A DNA stretch of 64,000 nt from JAAYBF01 sp963715445 (lineage in GTDB: Bacteria; Actinomycetota; Thermoleophilia; Solirubrobacterales; Thermoleophilaceae): positions 62,001-126,000 of the forward strand of contig OY970240.1 in the NCBI GenBank assembly GCA_963715445.1, read 5' to 3'. Position 1 is the stretch's first letter. Every line of letters begins with the position of its first letter. The notes below the pieces were generated by a model. It saw only the letters and a program-made list of their open reading frames with translations, made no database searches and was not told where the DNA came from. Both the position numbers and the translations under genes were made by a program. Positions 32,806 to 40,966 of this stretch are shown in pieces.

Positions 32806-35091
32806 CTACTGGAGGGTCTTCTCGACCTGCCGAGTCTCGTACACCTCGAGCAGGTCGCCCTCCTTGACGTCCGCGAAGTTCTCGAGCACGATGCCGCACT
32901 CCATTCCCTGGGTGACCTCGCGCACGTCCTCCTTGAAGCGCCTCAGAGAGCCGATGCGCCCCTCGTAGACGATCGTCCCGTCGCGCACGAGACGGACGGT
33001 GGCGTTGCGCCTTGCGAGGCCGTCGGTGACCATCGAGCCGGCGATCGTCCCCACGCGCGAAGCCTTGAAGATCGCGCGGATCTCGACGGTGCCGATCGTC
33101 TCCTCGACGTCCTCGGGCTCGAGCAGGCCCTCCATCGCGGCGCGGAGCTCCTCGATCACCTTGTAGATCACCGAGTAGGTGCGGATCTCCACGCCCTCGC
33201 GGGCGGCGACCTGACGGGCCTCACCCACAGGCCGCACGTTGAAGCCGATGACGACTCCGTTCGAGGCGGAGCCGAGCATCACGTCGGACTCGGTGATCCC
33301 TCCCACTCCGGTGTGCACCAGGCCGACCGCGACCTCTTCCTGAGGCAGCTTCGCGATCTCGTCGGCGAGCGCCTCGAGCGAGCCGGCCACATCGGCCTTG
33401 ACGATCAGGTTCAGCTCCTTGAGCTCGCCCTTCTGGGCGCGCGCCATGACGTCCTCGAGCGAGATCTTCACGCCCGCGCGGCGCGCGAGGGTCTCGGTCT
33501 TGAGGCGGTTGGCGCGATCGCCGGCGAGGCGCCTGGCCTCACGCTCGTTGGAGACGACGTAGAAGCGCTCGCCGGCCTCCGGGACGCCGTCGAAGCCGAG
33601 CACCTCGACCGGGGTTCCCGGCGGCGCCTGCTTGATCCGCCCGCCGAGGTAGTCGTGCATCGCCCGGGCGCGACCCGGGTGGCCTCCGGCGACGATCGCG
33701 TCGCCGACGCGCAGCGTGCCGCGCGAGATCAGAAGGGATACGACGGGGCCGCGGCCCGGATCGAGGCGAGACTCGATCACCACGCCCGATGCCTCGGTGT
33801 TGGGGTTGGCCTTCAGCTCCTGGATGTCGGCCAGGGTGGTGAGCGTCTCGAGCAGCTCGTCGAGGTTCTTGCCCGTCTTCGCCGAGACGTCGCAGAACTC
33901 GGTGTCGCCGCCCCAGTCGGCCGGGGTCAGCCCGTGCTGCGCCAGCTCGCCGCGGACGCGCTGCGGGTCGGCGCCCTCCTTGTCGATCTTGTTGACGACG
34001 ACCACGATCGGCACGCCGGCCGCCTTCGAGTGGTCGATCGCCTCGACGGTCTGAGGCATCACGCCGTCGTCGGCCGCCACGACCACCACCGCGATGTCCG
34101 TCACGCTCGCGCCGCGGGCGCGCATGGCCGTGAAGGCCTCGTGGCCCGGGGTGTCGAGGAAGGTGATGCCATGGTCGCCGTGGTGCACCTGGTAGGCGCC
34201 GATGTGCTGGGTGATCCCGCCGGCCTCGCCCGCGGCCACCTCGGTCTCCCGGATCGCATCGAGCAGCGAGGTCTTGCCGTGGTCGACGTGGCCCATGACC
34301 GTGACCACGGGAGGCCGCTCCACGAGTGCTTCCTCGGCGTCCTCGAACTGCTCGACGACCTCCACCTCGTCCGCTGCGTGGACGATCGTGACCTTCTTCT
34401 CGAAGCCTTCCGCGAGGACCTCGATCGCCTCATCGGAGAGCGTCTGCGTGAGCGTGGCCATCTCGCCGAGCTCCATCAGCTTCTTGATCACGTCGGGAGC
34501 GGATAGGCCGAGAGACTCGGAGACCTCCTTGACGGTCGCGCCCGACTTGATGTCGGTGACCGGCGCCTCCTCGGGCGCCTTGTCCAGGTCTTGGCTGAAA
34601 TCGGGCTCGACCCAGGGGGTGCGGCGTCGGCGTCCCCGCCTGCGCGGCGGGGTCTGCTGCTGCGGCGGCGGTCCGGGAGCGCGCCGCGAAGCCTGCGAGT
34701 CGATGACCACACGGCGCCTGCGGCCGCCTGCCGCTGCTCCTCCGCCCGCCTGGTCACGCGTGGGCCGCTGAGCCGGAGCCGCGGCTCCGCCGGATGCGGG
34801 CGCAGCCGGCGGTGAAGAGCCCTCGCTCGGCTTGGGCTCTGAGCTGGGAGTGCCGGAGGCCGCCTTCCTGGGCGCCGCGGCCGGCTTGCGCGCCGTACCG
34901 GTGCGCCTGCCGTTGGCCTTCTCCTCGGGCGGCGCCTTCTTGCCGCCGCTGAACGCCAGCTTGATGTCGTCCTCGTCGACGCTCGAGGCGGCCGCCTTGA
35001 CGTTGAGGCCGGCGGCCTGCAGCACCGCGATGACCTCCTTGCTGGGGATGCCTCGCTCTTTGGCTATCTCGTGGACGCGCTTCTTGGCCAT
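32806..35091 (-). CDS. infB: Translation initiation factor IF-2
   Basis: A 761-residue IF-2. An N-terminal IF2_N domain ('KKRVHEIAKERGIPSKEVIA') is followed by a Pro/Ala/Arg-rich linker (about 50-165), a second IF2_N-like domain ('TVKEVSESLGLSAPDVIKKL') and the GTPase: G1 'GHVDHGKTSL', G2 Thr in 'GGITQHIG', G3 'DTPGHEAF', G4 'NKID' and G5 'SAK'. The C-terminal domains that bind fMet-tRNA end the protein. It is downstream of nusA with a 12-nt gap; the ylxR gene often found between them is absent. Confidence 0.97.
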   Translation of the reverse strand: MAKKRVHEIAKERGIPSKEVIAVLQAAGLNVKAAASSVDEDDIKLAFSGGKKAPPEEKANGRRTGTARKPAAAPRKAASGTPSSEPKPSEGSSPPAAPASGGAAAPAQRPTRDQAGGGAAAGGRRRRVVIDSQASRRAPGPPPQQQTPPRRRGRRRRTPWVEPDFSQDLDKAPEEAPVTDIKSGATVKEVSESLGLSAPDVIKKLMELGEMATLTQTLSDEAIEVLAEGFEKKVTIVHAADEVEVVEQFEDAEEALVERPPVVTVMGHVDHGKTSLLDAIRETEVAAGEAGGITQHIGAYQVHHGDHGITFLDTPGHEAFTAMRARGASVTDIAVVVVAADDGVMPQTVEAIDHSKAAGVPIVVVVNKIDKEGADPQRVRGELAQHGLTPADWGGDTEFCDVSAKTGKNLDELLETLTTLADIQELKANPNTEASGVVIESRLDPGRGPVVSLLISRGTLRVGDAIVAGGHPGRARAMHDYLGGRIKQAPPGTPVEVLGFDGVPEAGERFYVVSNEREARRLAGDRANRLKTETLARRAGVKISLEDVMARAQKGELKELNLIVKADVAGSLEALADEIAKLPQEEVAVGLVHTGVGGITESDVMLGSASNGVVIGFNVRPVGEARQVAAREGVEIRTYSVIYKVIEELRAAMEGLLEPEDVEETIGTVEIRAIFKASRVGTIAGSMVTDGLARRNATVRLVRDGTIVYEGRIGSLRRFKEDVREVTQGMECGIVLENFADVKEGDLLEVYETRQVEKTLQ

Positions 35092-35103
35092 ATGCGATGT
35101 GGG

Positions 35104-36582
35104 CTAGGACTGCTCTCCGGCGGGCTCGGCCGATGGCTCTCCGAGCTCGGGCGCCTCCGCCGCCGGATTGTCCGCTTCGACCGTCGCCTCGACGCCCTCA
35201 TCAACCTCGGAGGGCGCCTCGACGGCGTCTTCGATCTCAGCCTCGGGCGATGCCTCGAGGTCCGCCTCGTCGTCATCCGCGGCGGAGTCGCCGTTCACGT
35301 CCTCCGTGATGACCGGAGGAGCGCCGGTGACGTAGTCGTTCTCGGTGTCGTTGAGCGCCTGGTGAGCCGGCAGGCCGCAGTAGCGCGAGCCCGGGAGCCC
35401 GGCGTTCGGGCAGCGCTTGCCGTTGGCGAGGATCGCCGCGCAGCGGCCGGCGACCTCTTCCTCCTCGAGGCCCATCTCGGACTCGACCTCGGCGAACTCG
35501 GTTTCGGAGCGGATGTCCACTCGCCAACCGGTCAGACGGGCCGCCAGGCGGGCGTTCAGGCCGTCCTTGCCGATCGCCAGCGAGAGCTGGTCGTCCGGGA
35601 CGATGACCGTGGCCTGCCTGCCGTCGTCGTCCACGAGCACCTCGCGCACGCGGGCGGGCGAGAGCGCCTTGGCCACGAAGCGGGCGGGCTCCTCGTTGAA
35701 CGGGATGATGTCGATCTTCTCGCCGCGCAGCTCGGACACGACCATCCGCACCCGCGATCCACGCGGGCCGACGCAGGCGCCGACCGGATCGACGCCGTTC
35801 GCGTGCGAGACCACGGCGATCTTCGAGCGGTAGCCGGGCTCGCGGGCGACGTTCTGGATCTCCACCAGGCCGTCGGCGATCTCGGGGACCTCGAGCTCGA
35901 AGAGCGCGCGAATCAGCTCCGGCGAGCGGCGCGAGACGATGATGCTCGGGCCCTTGGACTGCGAGGAGACGTCGGTGATGATCGCCTTGATGCGCGCACC
36001 GTGGTCGTAGCGCTCGCCCTGCACCTGCTCGGAGCGCGGAAGCAGCGCCTCGACGCGCTCGTGCAGCTGGACGAGGGTGTAGCGCGAGTCGGACTGCTGG
36101 ACGAGGCCGGTGATCAGCTCGCCGACGCGGTCCTGGTACTCGTCGAACATCATGTCCCGCTCGGCCTCGCGGACGCGCTGCAGGATCACCTGCTTGGCGG
36201 TCTGGGCGGCGATGCGGCCGAAGTCCTTCGGCGTGACGTCGCGCTCCTCGATCTGCTCGCTGTACTCGGCGAGCACCTCGGGATCGAGCTCGGGCTCCTC
36301 CGGCTCGCGCATCTCGCCCGTCTCCGGGTCGACCGTGGGCTCCTCCTGAGCCTCTTCGGCCTCGGCCAGCAGACGCTCCTCGAGCTCCGCCGGGAGGATC
36401 AGCTCGTAGACGGTGAAGTCGCCACTCTCGTGATCGATGTCAACGCGGGCGTACTTGGCGGATCCGGGGCTCTTCTTGTACGCGGACAGGAGCGCATCGG
36501 CGAGCGCGTCCATCAGAGTGTCCGTCGCGATGCCCTTCTCCTGGCCGAGCGCCTGGATCGCTTCGACGATTTCCTTGCTCAT
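35104..36582 (-). CDS. nusA: Transcription factor NusA with a Cys/His motif and long acidic tail
   Basis: A 492-residue NusA, the RNA polymerase-associated pausing and termination factor. The N-terminal domain ('EAIQALGQEKGIATDTLMDALA', read in two halves) precedes S1 ('ITDVSSQSKGPSIIVSR'), KH1 ('GACVGPRGSRVRMVV') and KH2 ('QLSLAIGKDGLNARLAARL'). After KH2 an extra segment at about 378-410 reads RCAAILANGKRC, then PNAGLPGSRYC and GLPAH: three cysteines and a histidine in a zinc-knuckle-like spacing. A roughly 80-residue Glu/Asp/Ala tail follows. It is coupled to rimP by ATGA. No separate ylxR follows. Confidence 0.95.
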   Translation of the reverse strand: MSKEIVEAIQALGQEKGIATDTLMDALADALLSAYKKSPGSAKYARVDIDHESGDFTVYELILPAELEERLLAEAEEAQEEPTVDPETGEMREPEEPELDPEVLAEYSEQIEERDVTPKDFGRIAAQTAKQVILQRVREAERDMMFDEYQDRVGELITGLVQQSDSRYTLVQLHERVEALLPRSEQVQGERYDHGARIKAIITDVSSQSKGPSIIVSRRSPELIRALFELEVPEIADGLVEIQNVAREPGYRSKIAVVSHANGVDPVGACVGPRGSRVRMVVSELRGEKIDIIPFNEEPARFVAKALSPARVREVLVDDDGRQATVIVPDDQLSLAIGKDGLNARLAARLTGWRVDIRSETEFAEVESEMGLEEEEVAGRCAAILANGKRCPNAGLPGSRYCGLPAHQALNDTENDYVTGAPPVITEDVNGDSAADDDEADLEASPEAEIEDAVEAPSEVDEGVEATVEADNPAAEAPELGEPSAEPAGEQS

Positions 36583-37061
36583 GCCTGGCTCCCTCTCTTC
36601 CCGGTGCTCGTGTCTTCACCGGCTGCTTCGGCTTGCCCCTCGACCAGGTGGCTGCCAGCGATCTCCGCGTACGGAATCGTGACTACCCCTGTGCCTGCGG
36701 CGACGGTCACCTCGGCGTCGGATGCACCGACCAGCTCGCCCGTGAAGCTGCGATGCCCATCGCGCGGCTCACGCACACGTACGCGCGCTCTCCTCCCCAG
36801 GAAGCGGCGATAGTGATCGGGCTTGACGAGTGGTCGCTCCGGACCGGGCGAGGACACCTCGATGCCGTACTCCTCGAGCAGGTCCCGCAACTCGGCGGTC
36901 ACCTGCTCGCAGAGCGCCAGGCTGACCCCGTCCGGATGGTCCACGACGATGCGCAGACGATCGCGGCCGAGAGGCTCGCAGGCAAGCAGCTCCACGTCCG
37001 GCAGCGGACCCGCGATGCGGGCCTCGACGGTGGCGTGGAGTTGGTCGGTGGAAATGGTCAT
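36579..37061 (-). CDS. rimP: Ribosome maturation factor RimP
   Basis: A 160-residue RimP required for 30S subunit maturation. It has the N-terminal alpha/beta domain ('LLACEPLGRDRLRIVVDHPDG', strand-loop-strand) with 'EYGIEVSSPGPERPLVKPDHYRRF' read in two halves, and a C-terminal SH3-like domain ('RARVRVREPRDG', 'VVTIPYAEIAGSHLV'). It is the first gene of the operon. There is no good Shine-Dalgarno directly before the ATG; instead a terminator hairpin and U-run end only eight bases upstream. Confidence 0.94.
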   Translation of the reverse strand: MTISTDQLHATVEARIAGPLPDVELLACEPLGRDRLRIVVDHPDGVSLALCEQVTAELRDLLEEYGIEVSSPGPERPLVKPDHYRRFLGRRARVRVREPRDGHRSFTGELVGASDAEVTVAAGTGVVTIPYAEIAGSHLVEGQAEAAGEDTSTGKRGSQA

Positions 37062-37068
37062 ATGGTCG

Positions 37069-37096
37069 AAAAAAAGGTGGGCTGCGAAGCCCACCT
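37069..37096 (-). terminator. Intrinsic terminator/attenuator immediately before rimP
   Basis: On the minus strand a perfect 9-bp stem (AGGTGGGCT, loop TCGC, AGCCCACCT) is followed directly by a run of six more T. It ends 7 nt before the rimP ATG and about 50 nt after the promoter at 37146-37175. Any transcript from that promoter, or from dtd upstream, must read through it to reach rimP, so it acts as an attenuator rather than only a 3' end. Upstream leader sequence CCACC can pair with GGTGG of the 5' arm, giving a possible antiterminator. Confidence 0.85.
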
Positions 37097-37145
37097 CCAG
37101 GCGCGACCGGGTGGCCGCGGTACGACTGAAAGTCCTAGCGCGCTC

Positions 37146-37175
37146 AGTATAGACGCGTCCTTGGCCTCCGGTCAC
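37146..37175 (-). promoter_or_regulatory. Candidate promoter of the rimP-nusA-infB operon
   Basis: On the minus strand GTGACC (37175-37170) and TATACT (37151-37146) are separated by 18 bp. TATACT is a strong -10 and GTGACC matches four of six -35 bases. A start about seven bases on would give a leader of roughly 70 nt ending in the terminator-type hairpin before rimP. It lies right after the dtd stop codon. Confidence 0.6.
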
Positions 37176-37176
37176 C

Positions 37177-37608
37177 TCACGCGGAAGGGCTCTCCAGCAG
37201 CAGCGTGACAGGCCCGTCGTTCACCAGCTCGACGGCCATGTGCGCGCCGAATATCCCGCCTGCGGCGCCCAAACCGTCGCGAACCTGCTCGTAGAGCGGC
37301 TCGGCCTCCTCGGGCGTCGCGGCCTCGGTGAAGCTCGGGCGGTTGCCGCGCCGGACGTCGCCGTAGAGAGTGAACTGGCTGACGCAGAGCACCTCCCCGC
37401 CGATGTCGCCGACGGAGCGGTCCATCCGGCCGCCGTCACCCTCGAAGACGCGCAGCGAGGCGACCTTGCGGACGAGCCAGTCGGCCTCCGCCTTCGTGTC
37501 GCCGCTCCGCACGCCGAGCAGCACCAGGAGCCCGTGGCCGATCGCCGAGACCTCCTCGCCCTCCACCGAGACCGATGCCGAGCTGACCCGCTGGACGAGC
37601 GCGCGCAC
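37177..37608 (-). CDS. dtd: D-aminoacyl-tRNA deacylase
   Basis: A 143-residue Dtd that removes D-amino acids mis-loaded on tRNA. It starts 'MRALVQRVSSASVSVEGE' and has the cross-subunit active-site motifs 'CVSQFTLYGDVRRGNRP' and 'ELVNDGPVTLLLE' (the NxGPVT loop, with Asp as x). The length is typical. It is divergent from the plus-strand hypothetical gene, with only 23 bp between starts. It ends just before the rimP promoter and terminator. Confidence 0.95.
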   Translation of the reverse strand: MRALVQRVSSASVSVEGEEVSAIGHGLLVLLGVRSGDTKAEADWLVRKVASLRVFEGDGGRMDRSVGDIGGEVLCVSQFTLYGDVRRGNRPSFTEAATPEEAEPLYEQVRDGLGAAGGIFGAHMAVELVNDGPVTLLLESPSA

Positions 37609-37631
37609 GCAGGAGACCGTACTGTCAGGAC

Positions 37632-38078
37632 ATGGTCGCCGTCGACATCGTGGACGCCTATCTCCGGGGCCTCCCGGGCGAGACCCGCCGCGTCGCCCAC
37701 ACCGAGTGGGGCATCACGCTGGAGCCCACCCAGGCGCTCGGCTGGCCGCTCGACGTGGGAGTGCGGATCGCCGACGGGCTGCTGACGGCGAAGGCGCACG
37801 CGCTCTCCGACGCGACCGACGTCGACCCGTGGATGCTGCTCTGGTGGAACCGGTCGACCCGCATGGTCCGCTTCGGCGCCACCCAGGGCCGCGAGGTGTG
37901 GGTCCACGCCGACCTGCCGGTGACGGGCGTCGACGAGGAGCAGCTCGACCGGCTGCTCGGACTGCTCGTGGAGGGTGCGATCGCCGTGCGCGACTTCCAG
38001 CAGGCTCAGCGCGACCCGGCGGACGAGGGCGCGAGCTGGCTCGGCGAAGCGGCTAAGCCGCCCTCAGCCGGTCCTTGA
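37632..38078 (+). CDS. Hypothetical protein, YbjN/chaperone-like fold possible
   Basis: A 148-residue acidic soluble protein that I do not recognise. Visible features are 'AHTEWGITLEP', a Trp-rich 'DPWMLLWWNRSTRMVRFG' and 'REVWVHADLPVTGVDEEQLDRL'. The strand-helix rhythm, with a conserved-looking hydrophobic strand followed by 'LPV' and an acidic helix, recalls the YbjN or type III chaperone-like fold, but this is a weak guess. The ATG at 37632 follows AGGAGA at modest distance. Its 3' end overlaps the convergent TPR gene by 26 bp. Confidence 0.65.
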   Translation: MVAVDIVDAYLRGLPGETRRVAHTEWGITLEPTQALGWPLDVGVRIADGLLTAKAHALSDATDVDPWMLLWWNRSTRMVRFGATQGREVWVHADLPVTGVDEEQLDRLLGLLVEGAIAVRDFQQAQRDPADEGASWLGEAAKPPSAGP

Positions 38079-38433
38079 GCACGCGGTAGTCGTCGCGATC
38101 CGGGCGCATCCCCGCCGCCAGCACGGCGTGGCGGCGTGCCTCTTCGGTCCGCCCCGTCTTCTCCAGCGCCTTGCCGAGGCAGAAGTGGGCGAAGTCGTTG
38201 ACCGGGTCCCGCTCGACGACCGCGCCGAACTCCTCCGCGGCCGATCCGAAGCGCCCTGAGCGGTAGTAGGCGCGTCCGAGCGCTTCGCGGATCGAGGTCT
38301 TGTCCGGCTCCAGATCGCGCGCCTGCTCGAGGGGGACGATCGCGGCGGCGAAGTCGCCGCCCTCCAGCAGCTCGCTGCCGCGTCGGTACAGGTCGTACAC
38401 CTGCTCGGCCCTCTGCTCCGGCGTCTCGCTCAC
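38053..38433 (-). CDS. Small TPR-repeat protein
   Basis: A 126-residue protein built of about three tetratricopeptide repeats: 'YRRGSELLEGGDFAAAIVPLE', 'REALGRAYYRSGRFGSAAEEF' and 'CLGKALEKTGRTEEARRHAV', each with the TPR hydrophobic/Gly/Ala spacing. It is soluble and likely a protein-protein adaptor; the partner is unknown. The GTG start overlaps the coaBC stop (GTGA). Its last 26 bp overlap the convergent plus-strand gene. Confidence 0.85.
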   Translation of the reverse strand: MSETPEQRAEQVYDLYRRGSELLEGGDFAAAIVPLEQARDLEPDKTSIREALGRAYYRSGRFGSAAEEFGAVVERDPVNDFAHFCLGKALEKTGRTEEARRHAVLAAGMRPDRDDYRVLKDRLRAA

Positions 38434-39698
38434 CGCTGGACCTCCACCTCCAGGCCCTGGGCCCTGAGCGACTCGACGTGGTCGAGGATCGCGCCGGCGA
38501 TGTCAGCCTTCGGCCCGCGCGCCACCGGGTGCTCGCCGTCCCCGGTGAGGATCAGCACCTCGTTGTCCGGCGCGTCGAAGCCGATGCCCGGCTGCGACAC
38601 GTCGTTCAGCACGACGGCGTCGAGCCCCTTGCGCTCGAGCTTCGCGCGGGCGTGCGTGAGCGCCCCCTCCCCGTGCTCGGCCGCGAAGCCGACCAGCGTC
38701 TGCCCGGGACGGCGCGCGGCGGACAGCCCGGCGAGAACGTCGTTGGTCGGCTCGAGGCTCACGGTCAGGCCTTCTCGGCCTGCCTTCTTGAGCTTCGTGT
38801 CGCTCGGATCGGCCGGCCGGAAGTCCGCGACAGCCGCGGCCATCAGCAGGACGTCGCAAGCGGGGAACTCTGCGGCGGCGGCGGCCTCCAGCTCCGCGGC
38901 CGTGACCACCTCCACGCAGCGCACGCCCTCGGGCGGCTTCACAGCCATGTTCGCCGCTACGAGCACGACCTCCGCCCCGCGCCGCGCAGCCTCGGCGGCG
39001 AGCGCGACGCCCATCCGGCCGGACGAGCGGTTGCCCACGAAGCGGACCGCGTCGATCGGCTCGCGCGTGCCCCCGGCCGTCACGAGCACGCGCAGCCCGT
39101 CGAGCGAGCGGGGAGCGAAGGGAGGCGCTCCGAGCGCGCCCTCGATCGCCGCGAGGATGTCCTTCGGCGGAGCGAGGCGGCCGACCCCCCACTCCCCCTT
39201 CGACGCGAGCCGCCCAGTCCCCGGCGCGACGAGCCGAGCGCCGCGCAGGCCCAGGGTGTCCAGGTTCGTCTGGGTGGCCGAGTGCTCCCACATCGCGCTG
39301 TTCATCGCCGGAGCCAGCACCAGCGGCGCCTTGCAGGCCAGCGCGGCGCTCGTCAGCAGGTTGTCGGCGTGCCCGCCCGCGAGCTTCGCGATCGTGTTCG
39401 CGGACGCGGGAACGATCGCGAAGACGTCGCAGCGCCGCACCAGCTCGAGGTGGGAGATCGGGGCGTGCTCGGGAGCGGCGTCGCCCGGGAAGGCGCCGCG
39501 CGCCGGGTCTGGCTCGAACTCATCGACCAGAACTGGCGCCCCTGTGACGCCCTCGAAGGTCGCCCGGCCGACGAAGTTGAGGCTCGCGGGCGTCTGGACG
39601 ACCCGTACAGCATGGCCGGCCGCGGTGGCCAGCCGCACCAGCTCGACGGCCTTGTAGGCCGCGATCCCCCCAGAGACTCCCAGCAGGATGCGCGCCAT
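38430..39698 (-). CDS. coaBC: Bifunctional phosphopantothenoylcysteine decarboxylase/synthetase
   Basis: A 422-residue CoaBC (Dfp) catalysing two coenzyme A steps. The N-terminal flavin decarboxylase (about 1-185) has 'LLGVSGGIAAYKAVELVR', 'VPASANTIAKLAGG' and 'LAPAMNSAMWEHSAT'. The C-terminal CTP-dependent synthetase has 'VLVTAGGTREPIDAVRF' with 'NRSSGRMG', 'MAAAVADFRP' and 'DTKLKK'. It lies between rpoZ and the TPR gene in the actinobacterial mihF-gmk-rpoZ-coaBC order. Confidence 0.96.
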   Translation of the reverse strand: MARILLGVSGGIAAYKAVELVRLATAAGHAVRVVQTPASLNFVGRATFEGVTGAPVLVDEFEPDPARGAFPGDAAPEHAPISHLELVRRCDVFAIVPASANTIAKLAGGHADNLLTSAALACKAPLVLAPAMNSAMWEHSATQTNLDTLGLRGARLVAPGTGRLASKGEWGVGRLAPPKDILAAIEGALGAPPFAPRSLDGLRVLVTAGGTREPIDAVRFVGNRSSGRMGVALAAEAARRGAEVVLVAANMAVKPPEGVRCVEVVTAAELEAAAAAEFPACDVLLMAAAVADFRPADPSDTKLKKAGREGLTVSLEPTNDVLAGLSAARRPGQTLVGFAAEHGEGALTHARAKLERKGLDAVVLNDVSQPGIGFDAPDNEVLILTGDGEHPVARGPKADIAGAILDHVESLRAQGLEVEVQR

Positions 39699-39725
39699 CT
39701 CGAGGCCCCGGGAAGCCGCTCTGGG

Positions 39726-39956
39726 CTAGTCCCGGTAGGTGTGCTTGATCTTGCCCTGGGCGATCTCGTCGAGGGCGATGCCGAGGTAGTTCTTGGACCC
39801 CGTCTCGACCATCGGCGGCGGGTACTCGTCGAAGGTTCCCTCGCCGAGGTTGTGGTAGTAGCTGTTGATCTGGCGAGCACGCTTGGCTGCGACGAGCACG
39901 CACGCGTAGTGCGAGTCGACGTTCTCCAGCAGCGTGTCCAGGCGGGGGTTGATCAA
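39726..39956 (-). CDS. rpoZ: RNA polymerase omega subunit
   Basis: A 76-residue omega subunit that aids assembly of RNA polymerase. It has 'NPRLDTLLENVDSHYACVLV', the invariant 'AAKRARQIN' helix and the C-terminal 'NYLGIALDEIAQGKI'. I chose TTG at 39956 because the protein then starts 'INPRLDTLL' as in relatives, it overlaps the gmk stop (TTGA) and GAGG lies about nine bases upstream. An in-frame ATG at 39983 would add nine residues and overlap gmk further. Confidence 0.93.
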   Translation of the reverse strand: MINPRLDTLLENVDSHYACVLVAAKRARQINSYYHNLGEGTFDEYPPPMVETGSKNYLGIALDEIAQGKIKHTYRD

Positions 39957-40522
39957 GGGTCGTTCCTCACTTCGGGGCCACACATGGTAGCGGCGAGCCC
40001 GACGAGCTCCCGCAAAGCCTCTTCCAGGTCCGAGTTGACGACCACGTGGGGGAACTCGTCCTGGGCCGCCAGCTCGCCCCGCGCGACCGCCAGTCGCCGC
40101 TCGATCTGCTCCTCGCTGTCCAGCCCGCGGCCGGTGAGCCGGCGCTCCAGCTCCTCGAAGCTGGGAGGCGCGATGAACACCTGGTCGACGTCCGGGAGCG
40201 TCGAGCGGATCTGCCGTGCGCCCTGGAGGTCGATCTCGAGCACGATCAGGCGGGCGGGCCGCTGGAGCTCGCTGCGCAGCGTGCCGTAGCGGTTGCCGGC
40301 GTACTCCGCGTGCTCCACGAACTCGCCCCGATCCGCGCGCTCCTGGAACTCCGCGCCGTCGAGGAAGTGGTAGTCCCGGCCGTTGACCTCGCCCTCACGC
40401 GGCGAGCGCGTGGTGGCCGACACGGACAGCTCCGCGCCCGGCACGCGCTCGAGCAGCCCCTGTATGAGCGTGCCCTTCCCTACGCCCGACGGGCCGGTGA
40501 TCACTAGGACCGGCGTGCCCAT
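39953..40522 (-). CDS. gmk: Guanylate kinase
   Basis: A 189-residue guanylate kinase (GMP to GDP). The P-loop is 'ITGPSGVGKGTLI', followed by the GMP-binding 'SVSATTRSPREGEVNGRDYHF' read as two parts, 'FVEHAEYAGNRYGT' and the LID region 'RGLDSEEQIERRL'. The length and start are typical. It overlaps rpoZ by TTGA and follows mihF. Confidence 0.96.
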   Translation of the reverse strand: MGTPVLVITGPSGVGKGTLIQGLLERVPGAELSVSATTRSPREGEVNGRDYHFLDGAEFQERADRGEFVEHAEYAGNRYGTLRSELQRPARLIVLEIDLQGARQIRSTLPDVDQVFIAPPSFEELERRLTGRGLDSEEQIERRLAVARGELAAQDEFPHVVVNSDLEEALRELVGLAATMCGPEVRNDP

Positions 40523-40541
40523 GCGGTGTCCGATCGCCCGG

Positions 40542-40916
40542 CTAGCGCCGCAGGTACGAGACGAGCTCGTTGCGCTGGCGCTCGGAGAGGCCGCCGATCG
40601 TCTTGCTCGGCGAGATCCGGCAGTGCGTGAGGATGCGATTCACCTTCACGCGCCCGTACTTCGGCACCGCGAGAAGAAGATCGAACACCTTCGCCGTGAG
40701 CAGATAGTCGGGCGGGCCGAGCAGCAGCCCGTGGATCTGAACGCGCCCTCCCTTGAGGTCCCGCTTCAGCCGCGCTCGCTCGGTGCGGATCTCGTTGGCG
40801 CGCTTCAGCGCGTCCATCCGCTGGGTCAGCGAGCGCTCCGGAGTGAGCCCGCCCTGCGCCGTCTTGGGGTCCCCCGCTGGCTGCTTCTTGGTGGGCGTTT
40901 CAGGGGCGACCGGCAT
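40542..40916 (-). CDS. mihF: Actinobacterial integration host factor MihF
   Basis: A 124-residue nucleoid protein of the mycobacterial/streptomycete IHF type. The hydrophilic N-terminus leads to 'LTQRMDALKRANEIRTERA', then the S13-like helix-two-turn-helix 'LLLAVPKYGRVKVNRIL' and 'ISPSKTIGGLSERQRNEL'. It binds and bends DNA and is actinobacteria-specific, which supports the taxonomic call. It sits upstream of gmk and downstream of the pyrimidine operon, the conserved position. The mRNA may be leaderless (see the -10 element). Confidence 0.93.
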   Translation of the reverse strand: MPVAPETPTKKQPAGDPKTAQGGLTPERSLTQRMDALKRANEIRTERARLKRDLKGGRVQIHGLLLGPPDYLLTAKVFDLLLAVPKYGRVKVNRILTHCRISPSKTIGGLSERQRNELVSYLRR

Positions 40917-40924
40917 GGGCGGCG

Positions 40925-40930
40925 ACTATA
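40925..40930 (-). promoter_or_regulatory. -10 element placed for leaderless mihF transcription
   Basis: TATAGT on the minus strand ends eight bases before the mihF ATG. A start point 7-9 bases downstream would fall on or next to the A of ATG. No purine-rich ribosome binding site precedes the ATG, which fits a leaderless mRNA. A -35 at the right distance is not convincing. Confidence 0.5.
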
Positions 40931-40966
40931 CACACAGAAGGGCCGCAGGTTCGGGCAACAGGGCGA

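Noticed and set aside
39957..39983. ATG start of rpoZ nine codons upstream
   Set aside because: It adds residues not seen in omega subunits and overlaps gmk; the TTG with GAGG spacing gives the family N-terminus.
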